NCBI RefSeq assembly: GCF_029846635.1
Contig: NZ_JARVTG010000002.1
Coordinates: 1,901,501-1,965,500, forward strand
Direction: 5' to 3'
DNA: 64,000 nucleotides
Origin: Pokkaliibacter sp. MBI-7
Lineage (GTDB): Bacteria; Pseudomonadota; Gammaproteobacteria; Pseudomonadales; Balneatricaceae
Shown here: piece after piece, positions 55,774 to 64,000 of the stretch
Position numbering within the stretch: the first letter of the stretch is position 1
Layout of the letters: every line of letters begins with the position of its first letter
Notes under the pieces: generated by a model
The model's input: only the letters and a program-made list of their open reading frames with translations
Databases searched by the model: none
Told to the model about the DNA's origin: nothing
Program-made: the position numbers and the translations under genes

Positions 55774-57234
55774 TCAGTAGCGCCAGAATGTGCGGGAGAA
55801 GACGACGATCAGCGGGAATATCTCCAGCCGGCCAAAAAGCATGGCGGCGCACATCAGCCACTTGCTCACGTCATTGAGGCCACCAAAACCGGCTGCGGTG
55901 GCACCGTAACCAATCCCCATATTGTTGATGCAGGCCGCCACCGTGCCAAAGGCAGTCATCACGTCATTGCCAGCCACCACCAGTGCCCAGGTAAACAGGC
56001 AGGTGAAAAAGATATAGAGGAAAAACAGCCCCCAGACCGACTTGATCACCCGCTCGGAGATGGCACGCCCGCCGACCTTGGCAACATAGACGGCACCGGG
56101 ATGGATAAGCTGGCGGATTTCATGGCTGCTTTGCCTGCGCAGAATCAGAAAACGCAGCGCCTTGATGCCACCACAGGTCGACCCCACACAGCCACCAAAA
56201 AAGCTGGCGCCAAACAGCAGGAGCACCGTGTCCTGTGACCAGTCGGGAAAGCCGGCACTGCCGAGCCCGTTGTCAGTCATTACCGAAACAGCCTGAAAGA
56301 AACCATGTACCAGTGCTTCGCGCCCGTTGAACAGGCCGGAGTGGTAGAGCGAAAAACAGGTGTAACCCACTACTAAGGTGACGATCAGGGCAAAAAAGCG
56401 GAACTCTGCATCACGCAGGACAGGCAGCAGGCTGCGCCGCCGTAACACCACAAAATAAAGTGCGAAGTTGACCGCAGCGAGAATGGACAGCACCCCGGCC
56501 ACACACTCAATGGCATCGCTGTGGTAATAGCCCAGACTGTCGCCATGGGTCGAGAAGCCTCCCAGTGAAACCGTCGACAGGCTATGGCAGAGCGCATCAA
56601 ACCAGTCCATGCCTGCCAGCCGGAAAGCCAGGGTTCCGGCCAGAGCCAGGCCGGAGTAAATCATCCACAGATGTTTGGCGGTGTCGGCCAGTCGCGGAGT
56701 CAGGCGCTCCTCCTTCAAGGGGCCCGGTAGTTCGCCCTGATACAGCTTGGCGCCGCCAATCCCCAGCATGGGCAGAATGGCAATGGCCAGCACGATAATG
56801 CCAAGCCCGCCGAGAAAGTTGAGCTGCGCGCGGTAATACAGAATGGATTTGGGCTGGTCATCGATGTTGTCGAGGATGGATGCGCCCGTCGTGGTAATCC
56901 CGGAAATCCCTTCAAACAAGGCATCGGTCACGGAGAGCTGCAGGCGCTGATCAAACCAGAACGGCAAGGCGCTGACGCTGGAAAACACACACCAGAACAA
57001 CACCACGACCAGAAAGCCATCACGGGTCTTCAGATCACCGCGATAGCGCGACGTCAGCCCCCACAGCAACAGGCCACAACTAAAGGCACCAGCAAAGGTC
57101 TTGAGGAACGCATACAGATCACTCTCACCGTACAGCAGCCCCATCAGGGCAGGTACCAGCATCGACAGGCTGTAAATAATGATGAGAAATCCGCAGAGGT
57201 GAAGAACGGTGTAAAAACGAGCGCGTCGCAGCAT
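55774..57234 (-). CDS. TrkH/TrkI-family potassium uptake channel
   Basis: 486 residues. Four pore-loop repeats are seen: ITTTGAS, STVSLGGFSTHG, SVMTDNGLGSAGF and CINNMGIGYGA, among about ten membrane spans. It forms the K+ pathway and needs a TrkA-like regulator encoded elsewhere. ATG at 57234 (MLRRARFYTVLHL) is chosen; the open frame goes on to 57279 with a non-family extension. Confidence 0.92.
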   Translation of the reverse strand: MLRRARFYTVLHLCGFLIIIYSLSMLVPALMGLLYGESDLYAFLKTFAGAFSCGLLLWGLTSRYRGDLKTRDGFLVVVLFWCVFSSVSALPFWFDQRLQLSVTDALFEGISGITTTGASILDNIDDQPKSILYYRAQLNFLGGLGIIVLAIAILPMLGIGGAKLYQGELPGPLKEERLTPRLADTAKHLWMIYSGLALAGTLAFRLAGMDWFDALCHSLSTVSLGGFSTHGDSLGYYHSDAIECVAGVLSILAAVNFALYFVVLRRRSLLPVLRDAEFRFFALIVTLVVGYTCFSLYHSGLFNGREALVHGFFQAVSVMTDNGLGSAGFPDWSQDTVLLLFGASFFGGCVGSTCGGIKALRFLILRRQSSHEIRQLIHPGAVYVAKVGGRAISERVIKSVWGLFFLYIFFTCLFTWALVVAGNDVMTAFGTVAACINNMGIGYGATAAGFGGLNDVSKWLMCAAMLFGRLEIFPLIVVFSRTFWRY

Positions 57235-57560
57235 AGGTCTCAGGCAGGCATGGAAATATTCACTACAGGCATCCACCACAGCCGGAAAGGCTCGCCAGGT
57301 CTGCCAGAACTCCCACTCACAGTAGGGCTACACGCCAATTCTGTCGCGTAAAATTAGCGTAAAAAATGCCTGATCATTCAGTCTGTTCAGGGGCAACTTT
57401 AATGCCCTTCATAGAACTCCTGAGAATAATGAAATTTACTGACCTGATACCTTTGTTCTAAGATGCCCTACACAATAAAGGGAACGTCGGAGTACTCTAC
57501 CCGGCAGACCTGAAGAATATCCCCAAACCTGTGCCGATTTATTTTGGGAGCCCGTCAACC
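57235..57560. other. Divergent region, Trk channel / metF
   Basis: About 325 bp. Holds a short inverted repeat GGGCA-ACTTTAA-TGCCC and GGGAGCCCGTCAACC before the metF ATG. No SAH or SAM riboswitch core was found. Confidence 0.4.
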
Positions 57561-58406
57561 ATGAGTAAGCCAAATTTCAGTCTGGAAGTATTTCCTCCCA
57601 AAACTGCTGCAACAACTCTTTCGCTGTGGAAAGCCAGCCAGGAGCTGGCCCCCTTCAAGCCTGAATTTATCTCCGTGACCTGTGGCGCGGGTGGCAACGC
57701 CCCTGGCGACACCACCAAAGAGGTGGCACTGGTGATGGCGCAACAGGCGCATTGCCCGGTCGCCGCGCACATGACCTGCGTCAGCGGTAGCCGTGAGGAG
57801 CTGCTGCAACTGGCCAGGGACTACTGGCAGAGCAATATCCGTCACATTGTCGCCCTGCGTGGTGACATGCCCGGTCAGGAGCGTTACACCCCGCGTACTG
57901 ACGGCTTTGCCTATGCCGATGAGCTGGTAGCCGCGCTGAAGGAAGTAGCGGATTTCGACATTTCGGTAGCCGGCTACCCTGAGGGCCACCCTGACTCCAG
58001 CTCGATGGACAAGGAGCTGGAGTATCTGAAGAAGAAGTCCGATGCCGGTGCCAACCGCATCATCACCCAGTTCTTCTTCGACCCTGAGGTCTTCCTGCGT
58101 TATCGCGACCGGGTTGCTGCTGCCGGCATCAAGGCTGAAGTCGTGCCAGGCCTGCTGCCCGTACTGAACTTCAAGAAAATGACCGCCTTCGCCGCACGCT
58201 GCCAGACCTCAGTCCCGGAGTTTCTGCACAAGATGTTTGAAGGCGTGGAAGCTGAAGACATCGATCATCGTCTGCTGGCCATGAACATTCTCAGTCACCA
58301 GATCACTCGTTTGCATACGGAAGGTGTCAACTTCTTCCACCTCTACACCCTGAACGAGTCGATGCTGACTCGTCACGTCTGCCGCTGGATTCGCTCAGCG
58401 TTCTGA
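57561..58406 (+). CDS. metF: 5,10-methylenetetrahydrofolate reductase
   Basis: 281 residues. SLEVFPPKT at the N-terminus, VTCGAGG, HIVALRGDMPG and GANRIITQFFFD are typical of MetF, an FAD enzyme making 5-methyl-THF for methionine synthesis. ATG at 57561 is chosen over the open frame at 57531. Confidence 0.96.
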   Translation: MSKPNFSLEVFPPKTAATTLSLWKASQELAPFKPEFISVTCGAGGNAPGDTTKEVALVMAQQAHCPVAAHMTCVSGSREELLQLARDYWQSNIRHIVALRGDMPGQERYTPRTDGFAYADELVAALKEVADFDISVAGYPEGHPDSSSMDKELEYLKKKSDAGANRIITQFFFDPEVFLRYRDRVAAAGIKAEVVPGLLPVLNFKKMTAFAARCQTSVPEFLHKMFEGVEAEDIDHRLLAMNILSHQITRLHTEGVNFFHLYTLNESMLTRHVCRWIRSAF

Positions 58407-58415
58407 CGGTCACCC

Positions 58416-58453
58416 AAGCTGAAGCGTCAACGAATATCGTAACGCTTCAGCTT
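58416..58453. terminator. 12-bp inverted repeat between convergent metF and TyrR-like genes
   Basis: AAGCTGAAGCGT (58416-58427) and ACGCTTCAGCTT (58442-58453), 14-base loop. The right arm is the last codons of the regulator gene. Likely a shared terminator; no T run. Confidence 0.55.
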
Positions 58454-60064
58454 GCGGGCAATCTTGGCATGGGAAGTCTGCAGCCGTTGTGCCAGACGCC
58501 GCGTTGAAGGGTACAAAGGCCACAGGTTGGCCAGTAGCCTAGCCTCGTAGGCCTCCAATGCCTGATCCAGCCCCTGCACAGCCTCCAGTTCACGCTCCGC
58601 ACCAGCCCCACCTTTACTCGAAACGTCCGGCAGGGGCGGCATAGCTGCATACACCTCGGAATCCGCAGGTGGCTCATCGCCATGTGTCAGGCGACGCCCT
58701 TCCAGGCCACCCATGGCCAGCTGGGCAATATCTATTTCCACCTGACTGGCAGGCTGATCCTGTTGCTCCAGCAACGCCGCCGAGCGAAATATCACGTTCT
58801 GCAGCTGACGAATGTTACCGGGCCAGGGCGCTTCGCACAGTTGTCGCAGTGCCTCACGGCTCAGAGTTGGCTTGCTACAGTTCAGCTGCTCTGCGGCGCG
58901 ACGCAGAAAGTAATCGGCCAGCAGAGGAATGTCTTCCCGCCGTTGTCGCAAGGGGGGCAAATGTAAATTGAGCACATTGAGGCGATAAAACAGATCAGCA
59001 CGAAACTCGCAGGAATCCGCCATAGCCTCAAGATCACGATGGGTAGCGCAGAGAATGCGCACATCCACCCTGAGTTCGCTGGTTCCACCGATGCGACGAA
59101 AACGCAGATCCTGCAGAAAGCGCAGTAACTTGGCCTGCAGATAGGGGGACATTTCCCCGATTTCATCAAGAAAAATCGTGCCCTTGTCGGCCAGCTCGAA
59201 CAACCCCGGCTTCCCTCCCCTCTGCGCTCCGGAAAAGGCCCCCGCCGCGTAGCCGAACAGTTCGCTTTCCAGCAGGTTTTCCGCCAGGGTTGCGCAGTTG
59301 ATGGCAAGAAATGGCGCACTGGCGCGCGGACCGGCCTCATGCAGGGCGCGGGCAAGCAGCTCTTTTCCCGTGCCCGTCTCTCCCAGAATCATGACAGGCA
59401 GATCCAGTGCAGCAAACTTCAGCGTCTGTCGCTGCAACGCCAGCATGGCAGGTGAAATGCCAATGATAGTATCGATGCCCTCACCGTGCGTCGCCTTAAC
59501 CGATGACAGTTGCTGGCCGATACGTTGCGGGCTGCGAAGGACCATGACGGCACCGTTCAGCTGCCCGTGGCTGATCACCGGCTGGATATCCAGCAGATAA
59601 GTACCGCCTTCAGGGAGCACTTCCACGGTTGCGCCGTCCTGCCGCAGCAGTGCTTCCAGGTCCAGACCCATACCGGCATTGCCGATGACCCGGCTGACAG
59701 GTATCTGCTCCAGCTGCTCTCTGGCGGCTCCAAACGCATCGGCCGCCGCTGCGTTCAAATGCAGAATGTCACCTTCACTATCCAGATCAATGATCGGATC
59801 AGGCAAGCGCGACAGCAGCATGTCCAGATGCTGACGACGTCGCTCACTGGGCAACAGATCGATCTGACGGACCGCCTGCACACCGGGCAGCACCAGCATC
59901 TGCTGCTGCAGCTGGAGCCATTGGTCCGGTTGCGCATCGCAGGAAACAAAGGCGTGACAGGGAATCACTTCCAGCGCCTGAATATTGCACTGGTTTTGCG
60001 CCAGCACCCTGAGAATTTCCAACGCCATGCCCAGGCGATCTTCGGCTTGAATGTCGAGTTTCAT
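58427..60064 (-). CDS. TyrR/PhhR-like sigma-54 (enhancer-binding) regulator
   Basis: 545 residues. An ACT domain starts MKLDIQAEDRLGMALEIL, then a PAS domain (LLSRLPDPIIDLDSEG), an AAA+ module (Walker A GETGTGKELLARAL, GAFSGAQRGG in the GAFTGA loop, Walker B TIFLDEIGEMS) and a C-terminal Fis-type helix-turn-helix (YPSTRRLAQRLQTSHAKIARKL). TyrR and PhhR sense aromatic amino acids. It is divergent from megL, whose promoter is sigma-54-like, so it likely activates it. ATG at 60064 is used for its family match; the open frame starts at 60085. Confidence 0.9.
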   Translation of the reverse strand: MKLDIQAEDRLGMALEILRVLAQNQCNIQALEVIPCHAFVSCDAQPDQWLQLQQQMLVLPGVQAVRQIDLLPSERRRQHLDMLLSRLPDPIIDLDSEGDILHLNAAAADAFGAAREQLEQIPVSRVIGNAGMGLDLEALLRQDGATVEVLPEGGTYLLDIQPVISHGQLNGAVMVLRSPQRIGQQLSSVKATHGEGIDTIIGISPAMLALQRQTLKFAALDLPVMILGETGTGKELLARALHEAGPRASAPFLAINCATLAENLLESELFGYAAGAFSGAQRGGKPGLFELADKGTIFLDEIGEMSPYLQAKLLRFLQDLRFRRIGGTSELRVDVRILCATHRDLEAMADSCEFRADLFYRLNVLNLHLPPLRQRREDIPLLADYFLRRAAEQLNCSKPTLSREALRQLCEAPWPGNIRQLQNVIFRSAALLEQQDQPASQVEIDIAQLAMGGLEGRRLTHGDEPPADSEVYAAMPPLPDVSSKGGAGAERELEAVQGLDQALEAYEARLLANLWPLYPSTRRLAQRLQTSHAKIARKLKRYDIR

Positions 60065-60104
60065 TGTTTTTTTAACTCTGGCCATTGAGACTGCTGGCCA
60101 AGAG

Positions 60105-60140
60105 TGTCACATATTTAATACATGTATCAAATCAGAAACA
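60105..60140. promoter_or_regulatory. Tandem TyrR-box-like sites
   Basis: Two abutting 18-bp motifs fit TGT-N12-ACA, the outer frame of the TyrR box TGTAAA-N6-TTTACA: 60105-60122 and 60123-60140. They lie about 130-165 bp upstream of the -24/-12 promoter, a usual distance for enhancer sites. Confidence 0.5.
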
Positions 60141-60269
60141 CGTTTTTCACCCACATCCAGCCAATTTCATCTGTTTCAGCACCTTTGCTGTCTCACCTCT
60201 AATACAACCTCACTTACCTTTCCCCAAAAAAACTCATAACTATTTGATTTTAAATAATTTTTAAAAAGA

Positions 60270-60283
60270 GGTACGACCCTTGC
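60270..60283 (+). promoter_or_regulatory. Sigma-54 (-24/-12) promoter of megL
   Basis: AGGTACG-ACCC-TTGCT places GG at 60270-60271 and GC at 60282-60283, the exact spacing required by sigma-54 (consensus TGGCACG-N4-TTGCA). Start near 60295, 28 bases before megL. Confidence 0.7.
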
Positions 60284-60322
60284 TGAAAGCACTCTGGTTA
60301 CAACAAAAACAATAGGCACATC

Positions 60323-61528
60323 ATGTCCAAGCACCACAGCACCGCACACCTACCCCACCTGCATCCAGAGACGCTGGCCATCCACGCTGGTCGCATCAAT
60401 GACGAGCAGTTTGGCTCTCTTGCCACCCCTCTGTATCAAACCTCGACTTTTATCTTTGATTCCGCTGCTCAGGGTGCGGCGCGTTTTGCCGGGGAGGAGG
60501 ATGGCTACATTTACAGTCGCCTGGGCAACCCCACGACGCGGCAGCTGGAACAACGTGTGGCAGCGCTGGAAGGCACTGAAGACGCGGCAGCTACTGCAAC
60601 AGGGATGGCTGCCGTGTCCGCCTGCCTGCTGGCCAATCTGTCTGCAGGAGATCACCTGATTGCTTCCGATGCGCTCTACGGCTGCAGCTTTGCCCTCATC
60701 AGCCATATGCTGACGCGCTTCGGCATTGAAGTCAGTTTCATTGACATGACCAACCATCAGGCGATTGAGGGAGCACTACGCCGCAACACCAAAGCCATTT
60801 TTCTGGAAAGCCCCATCAACCCCAATCTGGTCGTGGTTGATCTGGCCTTTGTCGGCCACTTTGCACGCAGCCACAATCTGCTGGCCATCTGCGACAATAC
60901 GTTCCTCACCCCTCTGCTGCAGCAACCAGCACAATTTGGTTTTGATCTGATCGTGCATAGCGCTACCAAGTACCTCAACGGCCATGGCGATGTGGTCGCC
61001 GGTATTATCTGCGGCTCGGCAGAGATGATCCGTCACATCAAGCTGACAGCACTGAAGGACATTGGCGGCACCATGAGCCCACACGATGCCTGGCTGATCA
61101 CTCGAGGCCTGAAAACCCTGCCTGTGCGTATGGAACGACACTGCCAGAATGCCCAGCAGGTGGCAGAGTTTCTCGAACAGCAGCCTAAAGTGGAAAAAGT
61201 GCACTATCCCGGCTTAGCCAGTCATTCTGGCCATCGTTTTATCGGCACACAGATGCGCGCTGCGGGCGGCGTTATTGCTTTCGAGCTGCGTGGCGGTTTG
61301 GCAGAGGGTGAACGCTTTATCAACCACACTCACCTGTTCCATATCGCAGTCAGCCTGGGTGATGCAGAGTCGCTGATTCAGCATCCCGCCAGCATGACAC
61401 ACTCGCCCTACACCGCAGAGGAGCGTCATGCCGCCGGCATCAGCGATGGCCTGATTCGCATATCGGTGGGGCTGGAACATGCCGATGATCTGATTGCAGA
61501 CTTGCAACAGGCGTTAGATCAGCTGTAG
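60323..61528 (+). CDS. megL: Methionine gamma-lyase
   Basis: 401 residues of the Cys/Met metabolism PLP family. PLP lysine Lys216 in VHSATKYLNGHGD, Asp191 in AICDNTF, and Cys121 in DALYGCSF, the cysteine that marks methionine gamma-lyase (Cys116 of P. putida enzyme) rather than cystathionine enzymes. It splits methionine to methanethiol, 2-oxobutyrate and ammonia. A sigma-54 promoter and TyrR-like regulator adjoin it. Confidence 0.9.
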   Translation: MSKHHSTAHLPHLHPETLAIHAGRINDEQFGSLATPLYQTSTFIFDSAAQGAARFAGEEDGYIYSRLGNPTTRQLEQRVAALEGTEDAAATATGMAAVSACLLANLSAGDHLIASDALYGCSFALISHMLTRFGIEVSFIDMTNHQAIEGALRRNTKAIFLESPINPNLVVVDLAFVGHFARSHNLLAICDNTFLTPLLQQPAQFGFDLIVHSATKYLNGHGDVVAGIICGSAEMIRHIKLTALKDIGGTMSPHDAWLITRGLKTLPVRMERHCQNAQQVAEFLEQQPKVEKVHYPGLASHSGHRFIGTQMRAAGGVIAFELRGGLAEGERFINHTHLFHIAVSLGDAESLIQHPASMTHSPYTAEERHAAGISDGLIRISVGLEHADDLIADLQQALDQL

Positions 61529-61564
61529 CTCCCCAACAAGGCGACAGACAAGTAACGCAGTGAA

Positions 61565-61593
61565 GCTACCCGACGCCGGTCCGCTCGGGTAGC
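61565..61593. terminator. Hairpin between megL and the TerC-family gene
   Basis: GCTACCCGA with TCGGGTAGC, nine-bp stem, 11-base loop, 36 bases past megL; weak terminator or leader hairpin. Confidence 0.4.
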
Positions 61594-61624
61594 ATGGCGA
61601 GGTTTTCATTGCAGAGCCTGCCCG

Positions 61625-62380
61625 ATGTTTGAATGGATTATGGAGCCCCAGGCCTGGGTCTCACTGTTTACTCTTGTCGCCCTGGAAATTGTTCTGGGTA
61701 TCGACAACATAATTTTCCTCTCCATTCTGGTTGGTCGCTTGCCTCCTGAGCAGCGCCAGCAAGGGCGCATCATTGGGCTGGGCCTGGCAATGCTGACCCG
61801 TATTGCGCTGCTGCTATCTCTCAGCTGGGTAATGAGCCTGACCACTCCGTTGTTCAGCGTCCTCGCACAGGAAATCTCCGGGCGAGATATTATCCTGATC
61901 CTCGGCGGCTTGTTCCTGATCTGGAAAAGCACACACGAGATTCACAACTCGCTGAATGAAGCTGACGAAGGCGACTCGCCCTCCAGAAGCCAGGCAGGCT
62001 TTCTGCTGGTGGTCATTCAAATCGCCATTATTGATATCGTTTTTTCATTAGACTCGGTGATTACGGCCGTGGGCCTGGCTGATCATGTTCCGGTCATGGT
62101 GATTGCCATTATGATTGCAGTCGTGGTGATGATGCTGGCATCCAAGGCGATTGGCGATTTCGTCGATGCCAACCCGACTATCAAGATGCTGGCTCTCAGT
62201 TTTCTGATTCTGGTGGGGATGGCGTTATTCGGCGAAGGCCTGGATATGCACATTCCCAAGGGCTATATCTATTTCGCCATGGCTTTCAGTGTGCTGGTGG
62301 AGCTGCTGAACATTCGCCTGCGCAAGGGCTCAGAGAAAGCGGTGAAGCTGAGCAAAGGTTCACCAGACGAGATCCTCTGA
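61625..62380 (+). CDS. TerC-family membrane protein
   Basis: 251 residues with about seven spans. LEIVLGIDNIIFLSILVGRLP and IVFSLDSVITAVGLAD are the paired acidic motifs of TerC/YgdQ proteins, thought to handle metal ions (Mn2+/Ca2+). Tellurite resistance is not implied, as no ter genes are near. A 9-bp hairpin (62396-62422) follows. Confidence 0.9.
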   Translation: MFEWIMEPQAWVSLFTLVALEIVLGIDNIIFLSILVGRLPPEQRQQGRIIGLGLAMLTRIALLLSLSWVMSLTTPLFSVLAQEISGRDIILILGGLFLIWKSTHEIHNSLNEADEGDSPSRSQAGFLLVVIQIAIIDIVFSLDSVITAVGLADHVPVMVIAIMIAVVVMMLASKAIGDFVDANPTIKMLALSFLILVGMALFGEGLDMHIPKGYIYFAMAFSVLVELLNIRLRKGSEKAVKLSKGSPDEIL

Positions 62381-62452
62381 GTCAGTGACGTATACGAAGG
62401 AGGTACAATGGGAACCTCCTTCTCACTCTCGCACTACCTGCGGTCTGTGACG

Positions 62453-63136
62453 TCATAACCCACCGGCCAGGACAATCCCGGTCACCAGCAAGGCAAAAGC
62501 CGACAACCCCCAGGCTGACCAGCACACAAAACGGGTCCATTGTGACCTGGCCTTTGCCGCAGCATAGTCAGCCGTAGCATCCCAGTACACCAACAGATCG
62601 ACCTCGTCTTCAGCCGATGTCATGGCAGCGTCAGCCTGTTCTGCTCGTGGCTGATCGGCATCGTTAAACGCCTGTCGGTGAAATGCGGCAGCAGATCTTG
62701 CCTGCTGGACTATCGCAGGCTGCTGCAGTTGCTCAGCTAATGCAGCAAGCTTGTCATTCGCCTGAATAAGGAAGTGATGCAGCAAGGTGGCATAGGTTAA
62801 ATCAGAGTGGTAATGACCTTGCTTGAAGAAGTCACTGGCAGCGTTATCCACAATAATCTGGGCGGCCTGCAGCGCTTCCTGCACGTTGCCTGCCCGTGTG
62901 AGTGCCAGCGGATATTCAAATAACACCGCAGGGCTGTAGTTGGTGGTGGACAGCTTGATGAGCTCAAATGCCCTGGCAGCACTCTCAATCGCCTTACTGA
63001 AGTTGCCAGCCATTTTCAACTCTGCGGCACAGATACGATGCACAGCAATCTCACGATCTATGGCGCTTCGCCCACTCAGAGGTGTAGCCAGAGCGTATTT
63101 TCTGGATCTGCTTGATGTCATTTCGGCAAGGCACAC
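62453..63136 (-). CDS. Unrecognised tail-anchored helical protein
   Basis: 227 residues. I do not recognise the family. The first 130 residues are helical and TPR-like (AAELKMAGNFSKAIESAARAFEL, YPLALTRAGNVQEALQAAQ), then an acidic linker, and a single C-terminal membrane span (WSAWGLSAFALLVTGIVLAG) ending at the stop: a tail-anchored layout with the bulk in the cytoplasm. The GTG at 63136 is chosen because GGAGG lies five bases upstream; an earlier GTG (63157) has none. Isolated between convergent/divergent neighbours. Confidence 0.6.
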   Translation of the reverse strand: MCLAEMTSSRSRKYALATPLSGRSAIDREIAVHRICAAELKMAGNFSKAIESAARAFELIKLSTTNYSPAVLFEYPLALTRAGNVQEALQAAQIIVDNAASDFFKQGHYHSDLTYATLLHHFLIQANDKLAALAEQLQQPAIVQQARSAAAFHRQAFNDADQPRAEQADAAMTSAEDEVDLLVYWDATADYAAAKARSQWTRFVCWSAWGLSAFALLVTGIVLAGGL

Positions 63137-63412
63137 TGCGACCTCCACACACTCCACTCATGCATACCAATATCGAACTGGAACGACACTCCTGGCACAT
63201 CTGGGAAGCACGCTTCCCTATCCAGAGACAACAGCGCCAAAGAGTATAGTCACCGTTTCACAATCCACCCAGCCAGTCGCCATAGTTCTTTTGCAGTATT
63301 GTTAAGGCTGTAAAAAATATTTATGACAACTGAACCAACGCGGTAAGTTGCAGCTTGCTACAGGCAACGTTATAGATGTGCATCCCCACGACCCGAGTAT
63401 GGGCTGGTAGTC

Positions 63413-63691
63413 ATGAGTGTTTATGTAGACAGTGCCAATATTCCCTTTCGCGATACGCTGATGTGCCATATGGTCGCCGACTCTGAAGAGGAGCTGCATG
63501 CCATGGCCACGTCATTGGGAATGGAGCGCTGCTGGCACCAGAAGCCAGGGACTCACCACAGCCACTACGATATTCCTATCGCAAAGAAGGCAGCGGCATT
63601 ACGTTTGGGAGCCATCGAAGTCAGCCGCCGTCAGCTGGCTATGTTCTTACGCCAGCGCCGCAGAACACTCTCGCTGGATGCCAGTTATTAG
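63413..63691 (+). CDS. DUF4031 family protein
   Basis: 92 residues. MSVYVDSANIPFR, CHMVADSEEELHAMATSLGMER and HYDIPIAKKAAALRLGAIEV match DUF4031, small proteins of unknown function found in bacteria and phages. A His-rich patch GTHHSHYD may bind a metal. Monocistronic. Confidence 0.8.
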   Translation: MSVYVDSANIPFRDTLMCHMVADSEEELHAMATSLGMERCWHQKPGTHHSHYDIPIAKKAAALRLGAIEVSRRQLAMFLRQRRRTLSLDASY

Positions 63692-63859
63692 AGGAAGGAA
63701 AGGCTGGCTCGCGGAGGCCTGCTGCCAATTGAACCCGCCTCATGCGACCTATGTCGCATTTGCATACAATCTACAAATTCGACTACTCTCCTTCTGACCC
63801 AGCTGTTCGGGCACAATTCGCTCCGGCCTGCCCGGATGTCATTTTCGAAGGAGTGGCCC

Positions 63860-64000
63860 ATGCGTATAGGAAATACACTGCCGGCTTTTACGGCAGAAGA
63901 GGCACAGCATGAACAGGCGATTGCCAATAAATTATTGTTTTTGCTTGTTCTGGTCGCGGTCTGTGTAGGTGGTCTCCTGACCATAGCCGTCAGTGTGTAA
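63860..64000 (+). CDS. 46-residue membrane peptide
   Basis: ATG at 63860 with AAGGAG seven bases upstream; stop TAA is the last codon of the window. The product has a hydrophilic, acidic N-half (PAFTAEEAQHEQAIANK) and one membrane span (LLFLLVLVAVCVGGLL). No family recognised. The good ribosome site and clean topology argue that it is real. Confidence 0.6.
   Translation: MRIGNTLPAFTAEEAQHEQAIANKLLFLLVLVAVCVGGLLTIAVSV

Noticed and set aside
57400..57560. SAH or SAM riboswitch before metF
   Set aside because: No conserved core or pseudoknot sequence could be found.

Overview
The window looks like chromosome from a marine-type gammaproteobacterium of the Oceanospirillales/Pseudomonadales side of the tree. 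The reasons are the run dnaQ-rnhA-methyltransferase-gloB-mltD-yejABEF, a PhhR/TyrR-type regulator, FabI, RdgC, RimO and a Trk-type K+ channel, all of gammaproteobacterial character at about 55% GC. I cannot name the genus. Most of the window is core chromosome. The accessory part is the type I-E CRISPR-Cas locus at about 39.5-51.3 kb.

Layout. 0-5 kb: the 3' part of a YcgR-like c-di-GMP effector; a minus-strand tRNA-Glu-like gene with its own promoter and terminator; divergently, tRNA-Asn and three identical tRNA-Pro genes; an oxidoreductase plus UPF0303 pair; an Hpt protein; and a divergent glycosyltransferase. 5-10 kb: a four-gene BMP-type nucleoside ABC transporter (minus strand). 10-16 kb: an HD-GYP protein that has lost most of its metal ligands, msrA, rdgC, a cluster of DnaA boxes, a CDF metal exporter with yigZ, and a lone DUF2384 antitoxin-like protein. 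16-22 kb: a complete tetronate (threonate/erythronate) catabolic operon, ltnD-otnK-otnC-otnI-permease, facing its DeoR-type regulator. 22-27 kb: a 2-hydroxyacid dehydrogenase, a sirtuin, dnaQ, rnhA, a methyltransferase and gloB. 27-35 kb: mltD and yejABEF. 35-39.5 kb: a WbuC-like cupin, a histidine phosphatase and a giant DUF2339 membrane protein.

39.5-51.3 kb: a minus-strand type I-E locus in the order regulator, cas3, cse1, cse2, cas7, cas5, cas6e, cas1, cas2, leader, array (32 repeats, 31 spacers). The adaptation and Cascade genes are open, but cas3 is frame-broken between helicase motifs I and II. The lesion is best explained as a 16-bp deletion between 7-bp direct repeats. The upstream regulator, of the CapW/BrxR (wHTH-WYL) type seen beside phage-defence systems, is also frameshifted. 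Two palindromes lie between it and cas3. The Cas6e carries about 100 extra residues, and the array's last degenerate repeat contains the stop codon of the neighbouring DUF2339 gene.

51.6-64 kb: fabI, udk, a ChaC-like cyclotransferase, rimO, a TrkH-type channel, metF, a TyrR/PhhR-like enhancer-binding protein divergent from megL (with a sigma-54 promoter and two TGT-N12-ACA boxes between them), a TerC-family protein, an unrecognised membrane-anchored protein, a DUF4031 protein, and a 46-residue membrane peptide gene that ends on the last base.
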